Shown: piece by piece, positions 48,767 to 59,520 of the stretch
Layout of the letters: each line of letters begins with the position of its first letter
Numbering within the stretch: position 1 is the stretch's first letter
Source: an uncultured Gammaproteobacteria bacterium
Lineage (GTDB): Bacteria > Pseudomonadota > Gammaproteobacteria > HyVt-429
Direction: 5' to 3'
DNA: 64,000 bases
Assembly (NCBI GenBank): GCA_947259975.1
Contig: CAMYOD010000060.1
Coordinates: 51,926-115,925 of the forward strand
The notes under the pieces: model-generated
Seen by the model: the letters and a program-made list of their open reading frames with translations, nothing else
Databases searched by the model: none
Told to the model about the DNA's origin: nothing
Translations under genes and position numbers: made by a program

Positions 48767-50059
48767 ATGAGAGTCGTACTGTTGGGCGCCCCCGGGTCGG
48801 GCAAGGGAACTCAGGCAAAGCTGCTGGTCGAGAGATACGGCATTCCGCAGGTCTCCACCGGCGATCTGCTGCGCGCCGCGGTCAAGGCGGGCACGGCACT
48901 GGGCAAGAAGGCCAAGGCCGCGATGGACGCCGGCGAACTGGTCTCCGACGAGATCGTCCTGCAGATGATCGAGGAACGTCTCGCGCAACCCGACGCCAAG
49001 GGTGGGTTCATCCTCGACGGTTTCCCGCGCAACATTCCCCAGGCACAGGAGCTGGATTCGAAGCTGGCCTGGTTGCGCCAGCCGTTGCAGGTCGCATTAC
49101 TGGTGTCGGTGGATTTCGACGTCCTTATGAAGCGGCTTACGGGTCGCCGTACCTGTGGCGATTGCGGCCAGATGTACAACATTCACTTCGCCGCGCCGAA
49201 GAAGTCTGGTAAATGCGACAAGTGCGGCGGTTCGCTCCAACATCGTTCGGATGACAACGAGTCGACCATCCGCAACCGCCTCGAGACCTACGAGAAGGAA
49301 ACCCAGCCACTGGTGACCTACTACAAGGCCCAGGGCAAGCTGCGCACCGTGCAGGGTGTCGGGAAAATCGACGAGATCTTCGGCAACATATCCGACATTG
49401 TCGACGCCGAGATCCGGCCGTTGGATGTGTCGGGCGGAACAGCGGCGGGCGCCGGCGGGGTCGCGGTAGCGGCCAAGTCGGGAGCGAAGAAAAAGCCTGC
49501 GGCAGCGAAGAAGACGACGAAGAAAACACCCAAGAAGGCGCCGAAAAAGGCCGCCAAGAAAGTGGCCAAGAAGGCCGCCAAAAAAGTAGCGAAGAAAGCG
49601 GTCAAGAAAAAGGCCGCCAAGAAGGTCGCGAAGAAGAAAACGGCGAAGAAGACCGTGAAGAAAAAGGCCACCAAAAAGAAGGTTGCCAAGAAGGCCACGA
49701 AGAAAAAAGCGGCCAAGAAGACCACCCGCAAAAAGGCCGTCAAGAAGGCGAGCAAGAAAAAAGCCACTAAGAAAAAGGCCGCCAAGAAGACGACACGTAA
49801 GAAGGCCGTGAAGAAAAAGGCCGCTAAGAAGACTACCCGCAAAAAGGCCACCAAAAAGAAGGCCACCAAGAAAAAGGCCACCAAGAAAAAGGCCACTAAG
49901 AAGAAGGCCACGCGTAAGAAGGCCACTAAGAAAAAGGCCACTAAGAAAAAAGCGACCAAGAAAAAGGCCACGCGTAAGAAGGCCGCTACGAAAAAGGCGA
50001 CCAAGAAAAAGACCACCAGGAAAAAGGCGACAAAGAAGAAGACCAAGAAGCGTCGTTGA
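48767..50059 (+). CDS. adk: Adenylate kinase (Cys4 zinc-lid type) with about 190-residue Lys/Ala/Thr-rich histone H1/AlgP-like C-terminal extension
   Basis: MRVVLLGAPGSGKGTQAKLLVERYGIPQVSTGDLLRAAV...FILDGFPRNIPQA...RRTCGDCG...GKCDKCGG...; after about residue 240 KKKPAAAKKTTKKTPKKAPKKAAKKVAKK...KKATKKKATKKKATRKK...KKRR; one continuous frame. Confidence 0.95.
   Translation: MRVVLLGAPGSGKGTQAKLLVERYGIPQVSTGDLLRAAVKAGTALGKKAKAAMDAGELVSDEIVLQMIEERLAQPDAKGGFILDGFPRNIPQAQELDSKLAWLRQPLQVALLVSVDFDVLMKRLTGRRTCGDCGQMYNIHFAAPKKSGKCDKCGGSLQHRSDDNESTIRNRLETYEKETQPLVTYYKAQGKLRTVQGVGKIDEIFGNISDIVDAEIRPLDVSGGTAAGAGGVAVAAKSGAKKKPAAAKKTTKKTPKKAPKKAAKKVAKKAAKKVAKKAVKKKAAKKVAKKKTAKKTVKKKATKKKVAKKATKKKAAKKTTRKKAVKKASKKKATKKKAAKKTTRKKAVKKKAAKKTTRKKATKKKATKKKATKKKATKKKATRKKATKKKATKKKATKKKATRKKAATKKATKKKTTRKKATKKKTKKRR
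49484..50056 (+). repeat. Low-complexity coding tandem repeat (15-bp/5-aa KATKK-type units, clearest about 49846-49980)
   Basis: Reiterated aagaaaaaggccaccaag-type units encoding KKATK / RKKAT. Confidence 0.9.
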
Positions 50060-50068
50060 GACGAATGA

Positions 50069-50098
50069 GAAAAGGGCCCTTACGGGCCCTTTTCTTTC
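50069..50098 (+). terminator. Rho-independent terminator downstream of adk
   Basis: GAAAAGGGCCC-TTAC-GGGCCCTTTTC followed by TTTC: perfect 11-bp stem. Confidence 0.9.
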
Positions 50099-50151
50099 GC
50101 CGGCGCGGGGGTTTGGTGTACGCTGTGCCGCTCCCTGTGAGTACGGAGTGA

Positions 50152-51177
<1,026 letters not shown>

Positions 51178-51191
51178 CGGCCCGGGCGACG

Positions 51192-51932
51192 TCAGTGGGT
51201 GCCGCTGGTCTTGCTGCGCGCCTCCAGTTCCATCTGTTCCAGGCTCACATGGCGTACATCCTTGCCGCGCACCAGGTAGATCACATACTCGCAGATGTTG
51301 CATGAGCGGTCGCCGATGCGCTCGAGTGCGCGTGCCGACCACATGATATCCAGCGCGTAGGGAATCGAGCGCGGGTCTTCCATCATGAAAGTGATCAGCT
51401 GACGCATGAGACCCTCGTATTCCTGGTCCACCTTGCGGTCCTCGTGGGCGACGTTCACCGCCAGATCCACGTCGAGGCGGGCGAAGGAGTCCAGCGCGTT
51501 GTGCAGCATGCGTCGTACGTGTTCGCCCAAATGTTCGATATCTGCCAGCGGTGACTTGTGCTTGCGGCTGGTGGGCCGTTCGGCGAGATGTACCGCCATG
51601 CGGCCGATGCGTTCCGCCTCGTCGCCGATGCGCTCCAGGTCGGTGATGGTCTTGATCGCCGCGATCACCAGCCGCAGGTCGCTCGCCGCCGGCTGGCGGC
51701 GTGCGAGGATCTGTACGCATTCCTCGTCGATACCCACTTCCATGGCGTTGACCTTGTAGTCGCTGCTGACCACGAGCTCGGCCAGCTCGCTGTCATTTTC
51801 GGCCAGGGAGTGAATGGCGTTGCTGAGCTGCTGTTCGACGAAACCGCCCATCTCCAGAACCCGGCTGCGAATGTCATTCAGCTCCGCGTCGAACTGTTGC
51901 GAGATATGACTGTGTAATTCGTTTTGGTCCAT
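51192..51932 (-). CDS. phoU: Phosphate signalling protein PhoU
   Basis: HISQQFDAELNDIRSRVLEMGGFVEQQLSNAIHSL...ERIGDEAERIGRMAVHLA...ALERIGDRSCNICEYVIYLV. Confidence 0.97.
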   Translation of the reverse strand: MDQNELHSHISQQFDAELNDIRSRVLEMGGFVEQQLSNAIHSLAENDSELAELVVSSDYKVNAMEVGIDEECVQILARRQPAASDLRLVIAAIKTITDLERIGDEAERIGRMAVHLAERPTSRKHKSPLADIEHLGEHVRRMLHNALDSFARLDVDLAVNVAHEDRKVDQEYEGLMRQLITFMMEDPRSIPYALDIMWSARALERIGDRSCNICEYVIYLVRGKDVRHVSLEQMELEARSKTSGTH

Positions 51933-51979
51933 CTGCTTTATCCTGGTCTCGGCAATCTGTCGGTCAGCGTGATAGTCGC

Positions 51980-52876
51980 CTAACCGTAACGCCCGGTGAT
52001 GTAGTCTTCCGTCTGTTTATTGCTGGGGTTCGTGAACAAGGTATTCGTGTTTTTGTATTCGATGAGCTCACCCAGATACATAAATGCAGTGTAGTCGGAA
52101 ACCCGCGCCGCCTGCTGCATATTATGGGTCACGATCACGATCGTAAAGTTTTCCTTGAGCTCGTAGATCAGCTCTTCGATCTTCAGCGTCGAAATCGGGT
52201 CCAGCGCGGAGGCGGGTTCGTCCAGCAGCAGGACCTCGGGTTCGATGGCCACTGCACGGGCGATGACCAGACGCTGCTGCTGCCCGCCGGACATGCCGAG
52301 CGCGTTCTCGTTCAACCGGTCCTTGACCTCGTCCCACAGCGCCGACCGCTTGAGGGCCATTTCTACCGCCTCATCGAGCACCCGGCGATCGTTGATACCC
52401 TGCAGCCGGAGGCCGTAGGCGACATTCTCGTAAATCGATTTCGGGAACGGATTCGGTTTCTGGAACACCATGCCGATGCGCCGCCGCAGCTCCGCCACGT
52501 CCACCCGGCGCCGGAAGATATCCTCGCCGTGTAGCGCGATCGAACCCTCGGTGCGCACGATATCGATCAGATCGTTCATGCGATTGAAGCAGCGCAGCAG
52601 GGTGGACTTGCCGCAGCCGCTGGGGCCGATGAAGGCGGTGACCCGTTTCTCCGGGATCACCATGTTGATGTTGGCCAGCGCCTGCTTCTCGCCGTAATAC
52701 AGATTCAGGTCCTTGACCTCGAGACAGATGCGCTCGTTATCCAGAGCACGTTCTTCGGTGCGGCCGAGGGCGGAGCTCATGTCGAAGCCGTGGGTTGGGG
52801 GTTGTGATTGATCCATTGGCGCGGCCTTCGTCTGATTCAACGTGTGTACACGCGGTGGCAGGGATGTGTTTTCCAT
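51980..52876 (-). CDS. pstB: Phosphate ABC transporter ATP-binding protein (start may be 52816)
   Basis: [60 protein letters not shown]-type signature ([33 protein letters not shown]). Confidence 0.97.
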   Translation of the reverse strand: MENTSLPPRVHTLNQTKAAPMDQSQPPTHGFDMSSALGRTEERALDNERICLEVKDLNLYYGEKQALANINMVIPEKRVTAFIGPSGCGKSTLLRCFNRMNDLIDIVRTEGSIALHGEDIFRRRVDVAELRRRIGMVFQKPNPFPKSIYENVAYGLRLQGINDRRVLDEAVEMALKRSALWDEVKDRLNENALGMSGGQQQRLVIARAVAIEPEVLLLDEPASALDPISTLKIEELIYELKENFTIVIVTHNMQQAARVSDYTAFMYLGELIEYKNTNTLFTNPSNKQTEDYITGRYG

Positions 52877-52911
52877 CGTGGTTTCCAGTCTCGATTCAAA
52901 ATCATATGCTC

Positions 52912-54579
52912 TCAGCCGCCCTCAAGCGCCCGGTACTTTTCCCGCAGGTGGTTGCGGATTCCGATCGCGGCCAGGTTGAGGACCACGATCACCAGCACCA
53001 GGAGCAGGGAGGTAGCATATACCAAGGGTCGCGCGGCTTCGACGTTGGGGCTCTGGAAGCCCACGTCGTAGATATGGAAGCCCAGGTGCATGAATTTGCG
53101 CTCCAAGTGAATAAAGGGCGCATTGCCGTCCAGCGGCAGCGACGGTGCCAGTTTCACCACACCCACCAGCATCAGCGGCGCGACCTCGCCGGCGGCGCGG
53201 GCGATCGCCAGGATGAGGCCGGTCATCATCGCCGGGCTGGCCATGGGCAGCACGGTGCGCCACAGGGTCTCCACCTTGGTGGCGCCTAGCGCCAGGCTGC
53301 CCTCGCGAATGGAGCTGGGAATGCGCGCCAGACCCTCCTCGGTGGCCACGATCACCACCGGCATGGTGAGCAGGGCCAGGGTCAACGCGGCCCAGAAGAT
53401 GCCGGGCGTACCGAAGGTCGGCGCCGGCAGCGCTTCCGGAAAGAACAGCTGGTCGAGATTGCCGCCGAGGAAGTAGACAAAAAATCCCAGTCCGAACACG
53501 CCGTAGACGATGGAGGGCACGCCGGCGAGGTTGTTCACCGCGATGCGCACCAGGCGGGTGATGGGACCCTGCTTGGCGTATTCACGCAGGTAGACGGCGG
53601 CTATCACCCCGGCGGGAGTGACGAAGATCGACATCACGATCACCATCATCACGGTGCCGAAGATCGCCGGGAAGATGCCGCCCTCGGTGTTTGCCTCGCG
53701 CGGCTCGTCGGCCACGAACTCCCAGGTCTTTTCCAGAAAGAAGCCGACCCGTTGCGGCCAGGACAAAGCGTTGGGCCAATAGACGCGCACCGCCTTGGCC
53801 AGCGGCACTTCCAATTCGCGGCCGTCCATGATCTCGGCGGTGAGCGAATCCCGGTTGATCTGTTCGTACAATTCGCTCAGGCGCACGCGCAGTTTCTCGT
53901 AGCGCTTATCCTGTGCCGCACGATCCCGGGCGATGACGTCCTTCCGTGCCGGCGTCAACGCGTCTTTCAATTCTAGCTTGCGCTCCTGCAGTCGCAGGCG
54001 CTCGAGGGCGTAATTGACGCTGCCGATGTCGTCCTTCTCGATTTCGCGAATCTGCGCGAACAACTCCAGCGCCCGCTTCAGACGCTTCTCGAGTTCCGGC
54101 ACCGCCGCCTCGCCGGTGGCCACGATGCGATCCTGTTGCTTGACGTTTTTCAGATAACCGATGAGGTCGCCCCATTCGCGGCGTTCCAGGGCCATCAGAT
54201 TTTCGGGATAGCGGCGGTCCCGGATGTTGGAATCCAGGAACCAGCCAAAATCGAAACCCTGGGCATCGCGGTTACCGATCTTGAGCAGATGCCGGGTGAC
54301 ACGCTCCTCTTCACTGTCAACGAACAGTCCGGATTCCTCGATGCGCGAGCGGGGCACTTCCTCGGATTCCCTGACCATGCCGAAAACCCGGATCACTTCG
54401 CCGGGGGCCTTGAGATAGTCCACTTCCATGATCGGCTTGGGCCAGAAGTGGTTGAGGCCGTTGACGGATATGAGCAGCAACAGCCCCGCGACCATGATCA
54501 CGCTGGTGCTGACCGCCGCAGCGGTCAGCCACACCCAGGGCGAGCCGCTTTCGAACCACTTCTTGATTCCGGTTGTCAT
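52912..54579 (-). CDS. pstA: Phosphate ABC transporter permease PstA with long N-terminal extension
   Basis: [76 protein letters not shown]. Confidence 0.95.
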   Translation of the reverse strand: MTTGIKKWFESGSPWVWLTAAAVSTSVIMVAGLLLLISVNGLNHFWPKPIMEVDYLKAPGEVIRVFGMVRESEEVPRSRIEESGLFVDSEEERVTRHLLKIGNRDAQGFDFGWFLDSNIRDRRYPENLMALERREWGDLIGYLKNVKQQDRIVATGEAAVPELEKRLKRALELFAQIREIEKDDIGSVNYALERLRLQERKLELKDALTPARKDVIARDRAAQDKRYEKLRVRLSELYEQINRDSLTAEIMDGRELEVPLAKAVRVYWPNALSWPQRVGFFLEKTWEFVADEPREANTEGGIFPAIFGTVMMVIVMSIFVTPAGVIAAVYLREYAKQGPITRLVRIAVNNLAGVPSIVYGVFGLGFFVYFLGGNLDQLFFPEALPAPTFGTPGIFWAALTLALLTMPVVIVATEEGLARIPSSIREGSLALGATKVETLWRTVLPMASPAMMTGLILAIARAAGEVAPLMLVGVVKLAPSLPLDGNAPFIHLERKFMHLGFHIYDVGFQSPNVEAARPLVYATSLLLVLVIVVLNLAAIGIRNHLREKYRALEGG

Positions 54580-54591
54580 CTTGTTGCCTTC

Positions 54592-56874
54592 TTATAGCGA
54601 GCTGTATTTCTTGCGCAGCCGTTGGCGCACGATCTCGGCCGCGGTATTGAATACGAAGGTGGCGAGAAACAGCACCATCGCCGCCAGGAACAGCACCCGG
54701 TAATGGCTGCTGTTGACTTCGGACTCCGGCATTTCCACCGCGATGTTCGCCGACAGGGTGCGCATGCCCTGGAAGATGCTCCAGTCCATTACTGGCGTGT
54801 TACCGGTGGCCATGAGCACGATCATGGTCTCGCCCACAGCGCGGCCGAGGCCGATCATGATGGCGGAAAAGATGCCCGGGCTGGCGGTCAGGATGACCAC
54901 CCGCGTCAGGGTCTGCCAGGGGGTCGCGCCGAGCGCCAGCGAACCCTGGGTCAGATGCCGCGGGACCCCGAAAATGGCGTCCTCGGCGATGGAGAAAATG
55001 GTCGGGATCACCGCGAAGCCCATGGCCAGGCCGACGACAATGGAATTACGCTGATCGAAACCGATGCCCAGCTGGGTGGACATCCAGATGCGCACGTCGC
55101 CGCCAAAAAAGCTTTCCTCGATGGGTTGGCTGACGGCGATGGCCGCCCAGCCGATGAGACACACCACCGGGATCAGCAAGGCCGCCTCCCAACCCTCCGG
55201 CACCCACAGACGGATGTTGCGCGGCAGCCGATGCCACAAATACGCGAACAGAACCACGCCGATAGGCAGAATCAGAAGCAGGCTGAATACACCGGGCAGA
55301 TGCTTTTCGATGAACGGCGCCAGCCACAGGCCGGCGAGGAAGCCGAGAATCACCGTGGGCAGGGCTTCCATGATTTCGATCACCGGTTTGACCGCCTGGC
55401 GCATGGCCGGCGCCATGAAATAGGCGGTGAATACCGCGCCCATAATGGCCAGCGGCACCGCGAACAGCATGGCGTAGAAAGCCGCCTTGAGGGTACCGAA
55501 GGTGATGGGCACCAGGCTGTACTTGGGTTCGAAGTCGTCGGTGGCGGCGGAGGACTGCCAGATGTAATCCGGCTCCGGATAACTCTCGTACCAGACCTTG
55601 CCCCACAGCCCCGACCAGGACACGTCCGGGTGCTCGTTGTGCACGCGCCAGAAGATCACCTCGCCGGCAGCGTCCTGGGCGAGCAGGGCGTTGGCCCGCG
55701 GTGACACCGCCAGTTGCGTGACCGGCGTTTCGGCCAGCGAGGTAGTCAACACCGTGCGATGGGCGGTGGTGTGATAGATGCCTAGCCCACCCTTTTGGTC
55801 CGCGGCGAGGAAGCCCTTGCGCGCAAACTCCGGCGCGATCCTGCTGACCGCGGCGCCGAGCGCGTCGAATTCGCGGACCTTGTGCAGCGAGTAGTTGTTC
55901 TGTTCGTCGCGCACCGGAAACCATTGCGCGAGCGAGCCGGAGGAGCCGCCGACCAGCAGCGAAATGCCGCCGGTGAGAAATTCCAGCGATGTGAGCGTTT
56001 CGTCGGGCGCCAGCACCGAGACTGTTTCGATCAGCCGCGGTGTAGATTTATTGGCCAGGTCGTAATACGCCAGGCTGCCGGCGCGGTCGGCAAGATAGAG
56101 TTCCTGCTGATCGAAGTCGACAATCACTCGCTGCACGGCGTTTTCCGGCGGTGTCAGGTCGGCACGCGTCTGCTCCCATTCGCCGCCACCGAGCAAAGAT
56201 TCCTCCTTGGTCAGGGTCAGCATGATGGCGCGGCCGTCGTCGGTAACACCGGCCAGCGTTGCCTCCTCTTCGGCGACTTGTGCGGCAAGATGGACCAGCG
56301 GTCGACCCTGGGTGTCGAGGCTCACCGGATCGGGGCCTAACGGGTATTCGATCTCGGGATCGATGCGGCGTATGTCATTGGGAAACGTGACCCGGTAGTT
56401 GTGCTTGACCACCAAGGCACGGCCGTCGTCGAGACCCAGCGCGAACACCGCGCTGCGGGAGTCACCCGCGGCGAAGGCGGTCACCTTGGCGCCGGCGGGA
56501 ACCGCCAGTTCTTCGTCCAGCATGACCTTGCCGGTATCGGTGGCGAAAAACACCGCGCGGCCGCTCTGCGTGACCCGCAGCCCCACCTCGGTTTGTTCTT
56601 CGAGAGCCAGATGCAAGGTGGGATCGTTGCTGCCGCCGGGCAGTGCGTAACTTGCCACCGGCTCGGTATCCGCGGGCTTGAACAGGGGTATCACGACCCA
56701 CAACAAATAGAAAAAGATAAGTATGATCGCGAGAATGGCGCCGACGCCGCCCACGCTGATGCCGTGGCGCGCGATCCGGTCCTTGATGCCGCGCCAGTGG
56801 CGCAAGCGCCGGTTGGCCAGGGCCCTGCTCAGGGCGCGGGTGCTAAGGCTGTTGTTGGTCTCGGTGTCGCTCAT
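54592..56874 (-). CDS. pstC: Phosphate ABC transporter permease PstC with large N-terminal soluble domain
   Basis: [77 protein letters not shown]; about 400 non-TM residues between the first TM and the permease core. Confidence 0.95.
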   Translation of the reverse strand: MSDTETNNSLSTRALSRALANRRLRHWRGIKDRIARHGISVGGVGAILAIILIFFYLLWVVIPLFKPADTEPVASYALPGGSNDPTLHLALEEQTEVGLRVTQSGRAVFFATDTGKVMLDEELAVPAGAKVTAFAAGDSRSAVFALGLDDGRALVVKHNYRVTFPNDIRRIDPEIEYPLGPDPVSLDTQGRPLVHLAAQVAEEEATLAGVTDDGRAIMLTLTKEESLLGGGEWEQTRADLTPPENAVQRVIVDFDQQELYLADRAGSLAYYDLANKSTPRLIETVSVLAPDETLTSLEFLTGGISLLVGGSSGSLAQWFPVRDEQNNYSLHKVREFDALGAAVSRIAPEFARKGFLAADQKGGLGIYHTTAHRTVLTTSLAETPVTQLAVSPRANALLAQDAAGEVIFWRVHNEHPDVSWSGLWGKVWYESYPEPDYIWQSSAATDDFEPKYSLVPITFGTLKAAFYAMLFAVPLAIMGAVFTAYFMAPAMRQAVKPVIEIMEALPTVILGFLAGLWLAPFIEKHLPGVFSLLLILPIGVVLFAYLWHRLPRNIRLWVPEGWEAALLIPVVCLIGWAAIAVSQPIEESFFGGDVRIWMSTQLGIGFDQRNSIVVGLAMGFAVIPTIFSIAEDAIFGVPRHLTQGSLALGATPWQTLTRVVILTASPGIFSAIMIGLGRAVGETMIVLMATGNTPVMDWSIFQGMRTLSANIAVEMPESEVNSSHYRVLFLAAMVLFLATFVFNTAAEIVRQRLRKKYSSL

Positions 56875-57013
56875 GTCGTGATCATGTTAGGGGTGATCGG
56901 TAACCAAGCCGTGGCCGTCCGGACCGATCGCGCCGGAGCGGCGTTTGTATCCCATTCCCGGCCCCCGGGCAATGGCGGCTCGTAAGCGCCCGAAAATCCA
57001 TGCCGTACAGATA

Positions 57014-57039
57014 GAAACGCCCCCATCTGGGGGCGTTTC
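57014..57039 (-). terminator. Hairpin in the pstS-pstC intergenic region (terminator/attenuator)
   Basis: GAAACGCCCCC-ATCT-GGGGGCGTTTC, perfect 11-bp stem; followed by TCTATCT on the minus strand. Confidence 0.75.
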
Positions 57040-57075
57040 GTGCTCTGTGCGCGGTCCCTCGCGGGCACTGCCTCG

Positions 57076-58047
57076 CTACATTTTCGCGAGCTCTTCCTCG
57101 ACCAATTTCGCTGTCAGCGGAATGTAGCCGTCCTTGATCACCACTTCCTGGCCGGCCTTGGACAGCACCATCTTCACGAACTCCTTCTCAAGCGGCGCCA
57201 GCGGCTTGTTCGGGTTCTTGTTCACATAGACGTACAGGAAGCGGGCCAGCGGATACTCGCCGCTGATGGCGGTTTCCGGAGTGGCGTCGATGAACGGCTT
57301 GCCGTCCTTCTTGGTCAGCGGCACCGCCTTCACGCCGGAAGTCTTGTAACCGATGCCGGAGTAGCCGATGCCGTTGATAGAAGTGGCGACACCCTGCACC
57401 ACCGAGGCGGAACCCGGCTGTTCGTTCACGGTTGCCTTGTAGTCACCTTTACACAGTGCCTTCTTCTTGAAGTAGCCGTAGGTGCCGGAGACCGAGTTGC
57501 GGCCGAACAGCTGCACGCTGCGGTTGGTCCACTCGCCGCTCATGCCCAGGTCACCCCAGGTGGCGATGTCTTTGCCGAGACCGCACTTGCGGGTGGAGGA
57601 GAACACCGCGTCCACCTGCGGAATGGTCATACCCTTGATAGGGTTGTCCTTGTGGACGTACACGGCCAGGGCATCGATGGCGACCCGGATCGGGGTCGGC
57701 TTGTAGCCATGCTTCTTCTCGAAGGATTCGATCTCTTTGTCCTTCATCTTGCGGCTCATGGGGCCCAGGTTCGAGGTGGCCTCGGTCAGCGCCGGCGGCG
57801 CGGTGGAGGAACCGGCGGCCTGGATCTGGATGTTCACATTCGGGTACAGGCGCTTGAACTCCTCGGCCCACAGGGTCATGAGGTTGGCCAGGGTGTCGGA
57901 ACCGACGCTGGACAGGTTGCCCGAGACGCCGCTGGTCTTGGCGTAGGTCGGTACGCCTGCATCGACGGACGGGCCGGCCAGCACCGGGCCGCTGACCAGA
58001 GCGGTGGCGGCGACCGCAACACCGGCAACAAAACTACGATTATTCAT
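57076..58047 (-). CDS. pstS: Phosphate-binding periplasmic protein
   Basis: [107 protein letters not shown]. Confidence 0.95.
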   Translation of the reverse strand: MNNRSFVAGVAVAATALVSGPVLAGPSVDAGVPTYAKTSGVSGNLSSVGSDTLANLMTLWAEEFKRLYPNVNIQIQAAGSSTAPPALTEATSNLGPMSRKMKDKEIESFEKKHGYKPTPIRVAIDALAVYVHKDNPIKGMTIPQVDAVFSSTRKCGLGKDIATWGDLGMSGEWTNRSVQLFGRNSVSGTYGYFKKKALCKGDYKATVNEQPGSASVVQGVATSINGIGYSGIGYKTSGVKAVPLTKKDGKPFIDATPETAISGEYPLARFLYVYVNKNPNKPLAPLEKEFVKMVLSKAGQEVVIKDGYIPLTAKLVEEELAKM

Positions 58048-58077
58048 ACGCTTAGGTCTCCTGTAAGGTGTAAAAGC

Positions 58078-58161
58078 GTGACATATGTATGACATAGGTG
58101 GCGCAAGTATGGTCCGGCCCCGTGACCGTTATATGAAAAAAATATGACGCTTTTGTGACAG
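58078..58161 (-). promoter_or_regulatory. Cluster of three Pho-box-like PhoB sites upstream of pstS
   Basis: Minus strand CTGTCACAAAAGCGTCAT (58161-58144), TTTTCATATAACGGTCAC (58139-58122), ATGTCATACATATGTCAC (58095-58078); each 7-4-7, starts offset by 22 and 44 bp. Confidence 0.75.
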
Positions 58162-58198
58162 CATCGGGCCCGGCTGAACGCCAGGCCGGGGGCGGGTT

Positions 58199-59518
58199 TC
58201 AGGCGGCACTCGCCTCGCGTTGGAAGACGATATGGCGGGGAAACACGCAACTGAAGGTGCTGCCCTTGTCCAATTCGCTCTCTATCTCGAGGGTGGCGTC
58301 GTGGCGATTCAGAACATGTTTGACGATGGCCAGGCCGAGACCGGTGCCGCCGGTCTCGCGGGAGCGGCCCACGTCGACCCGGTAGAAGCGCTCGGTCAGG
58401 CGCGGGATGTGCTGGGGCGCAATGCCGATGCCGTTGTCGACCACCTCGAGCCGGGCACCGCCCGCGTCGCCCAGCCAATGCACTTCGATGCGCCCGCCGG
58501 CGGGCGTGTAGCGAATGGCATTGAAGACCAGGTTGGAAAGGGCGCTGCGCAGCTGTTGTTCGTTGCCATGCAGCCACAGGGAGTCGTCCACCTGGGTCGT
58601 CAGGGTCTGGTCTTTTTCCGCGAGCAGGGGTCGCGCGTCCTCGGCGACGCCGGCAATCAGTGACGGCACGGAGACCGGGTCGCGGGGTGGCGATGAGGTG
58701 CTTGCTTCCAGTTTGGCCAACAGCAGCAGATCTTCGACGATGGACTGCATGCGGCGGGATTGCTCCTGCATCAGCCCCAGCGACTCACCCCATTGCTTCA
58801 TCAGGGCGTCGTCCACCTGGGCCTCGTCGCCCAGGGTCTCGAGAAATCCGCTTATGACAGTCAGCGGTGTGCGCAGTTCATGGGAGACGTTGGCCACGAA
58901 GTCCCGGCGCATCTGTTCCAGCTTGTGCAGCCGGGTCACGTCGCGCGCCACCAGCAACAGCCGACCTTTACCGTAGGGCACGATATGTACCTGTAGATAC
59001 AGCGCCTCGTTGGCAGGGGAGGGAAACTCCGCCGGCTCGGTGAAATCCGCCCTCGCCAGGTAGGTCACGAATGTCGAGTGACGGATCAGATTGGTGATTT
59101 TCTGGCCCACATCCTCATCGGGCTTGAGGCCCAGCAGACGCTCGGCGGAATTGTTCAGCCACTCGATCTCGCCGCCGGTGCGCATGACGACCGTTGCGTC
59201 CGGCATGGCGCTGGCGGCTTCCTGAAACCGGTCCAGCATGGTGGCGAGTTTGCGCCGGCCCTCGCGCTGCTTCTTCAGCAGCAGGTAGAAGTGATGGTAG
59301 ATCTCGCCCCAGATGCCGGTGGCCTGGGGCGGTTCCGCGTCGCTGCGGGTGCGCAGCCAGTTTTCGAACCGGTACAGGTTGAGCAGATGCCAGCCGAGAT
59401 AAATGAGGGCACCGCCGAGCAGGAAGGCGGCGATCTGCCCGGCGGCAGCGCCCAGCAGCAGGCTCAGCAGGGCGACGCCCAGCGCCCGCCAGATCTCGTC
59501 GACCCAGGGGTTACCCAA
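58199..59518 (-). CDS. phoR: Phosphate regulon sensor histidine kinase
   Basis: FVANVSHELRTPLTVISGFLETLGDEA; VDNGIGIAPQHIPRLTERFYRVDVGRSRETGGTGLGLAIVKHVLNRHDATLEIES; PAS plus N-terminal TM. Confidence 0.96.
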   Translation of the reverse strand: MGNPWVDEIWRALGVALLSLLLGAAAGQIAAFLLGGALIYLGWHLLNLYRFENWLRTRSDAEPPQATGIWGEIYHHFYLLLKKQREGRRKLATMLDRFQEAASAMPDATVVMRTGGEIEWLNNSAERLLGLKPDEDVGQKITNLIRHSTFVTYLARADFTEPAEFPSPANEALYLQVHIVPYGKGRLLLVARDVTRLHKLEQMRRDFVANVSHELRTPLTVISGFLETLGDEAQVDDALMKQWGESLGLMQEQSRRMQSIVEDLLLLAKLEASTSSPPRDPVSVPSLIAGVAEDARPLLAEKDQTLTTQVDDSLWLHGNEQQLRSALSNLVFNAIRYTPAGGRIEVHWLGDAGGARLEVVDNGIGIAPQHIPRLTERFYRVDVGRSRETGGTGLGLAIVKHVLNRHDATLEIESELDKGSTFSCVFPRHIVFQREASAA

Positions 59519-59520
59519 GT

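Noticed and set aside
49321-50046. 241-aa minus-strand ORF MVFFFVAFFLVVFFLVAFF... that looks like a polytopic membrane protein
   Set aside because: It is the exact antisense of the Lys-rich adk tail; AAG/AAA codons read backwards give Phe/Leu. No start context or independent support.
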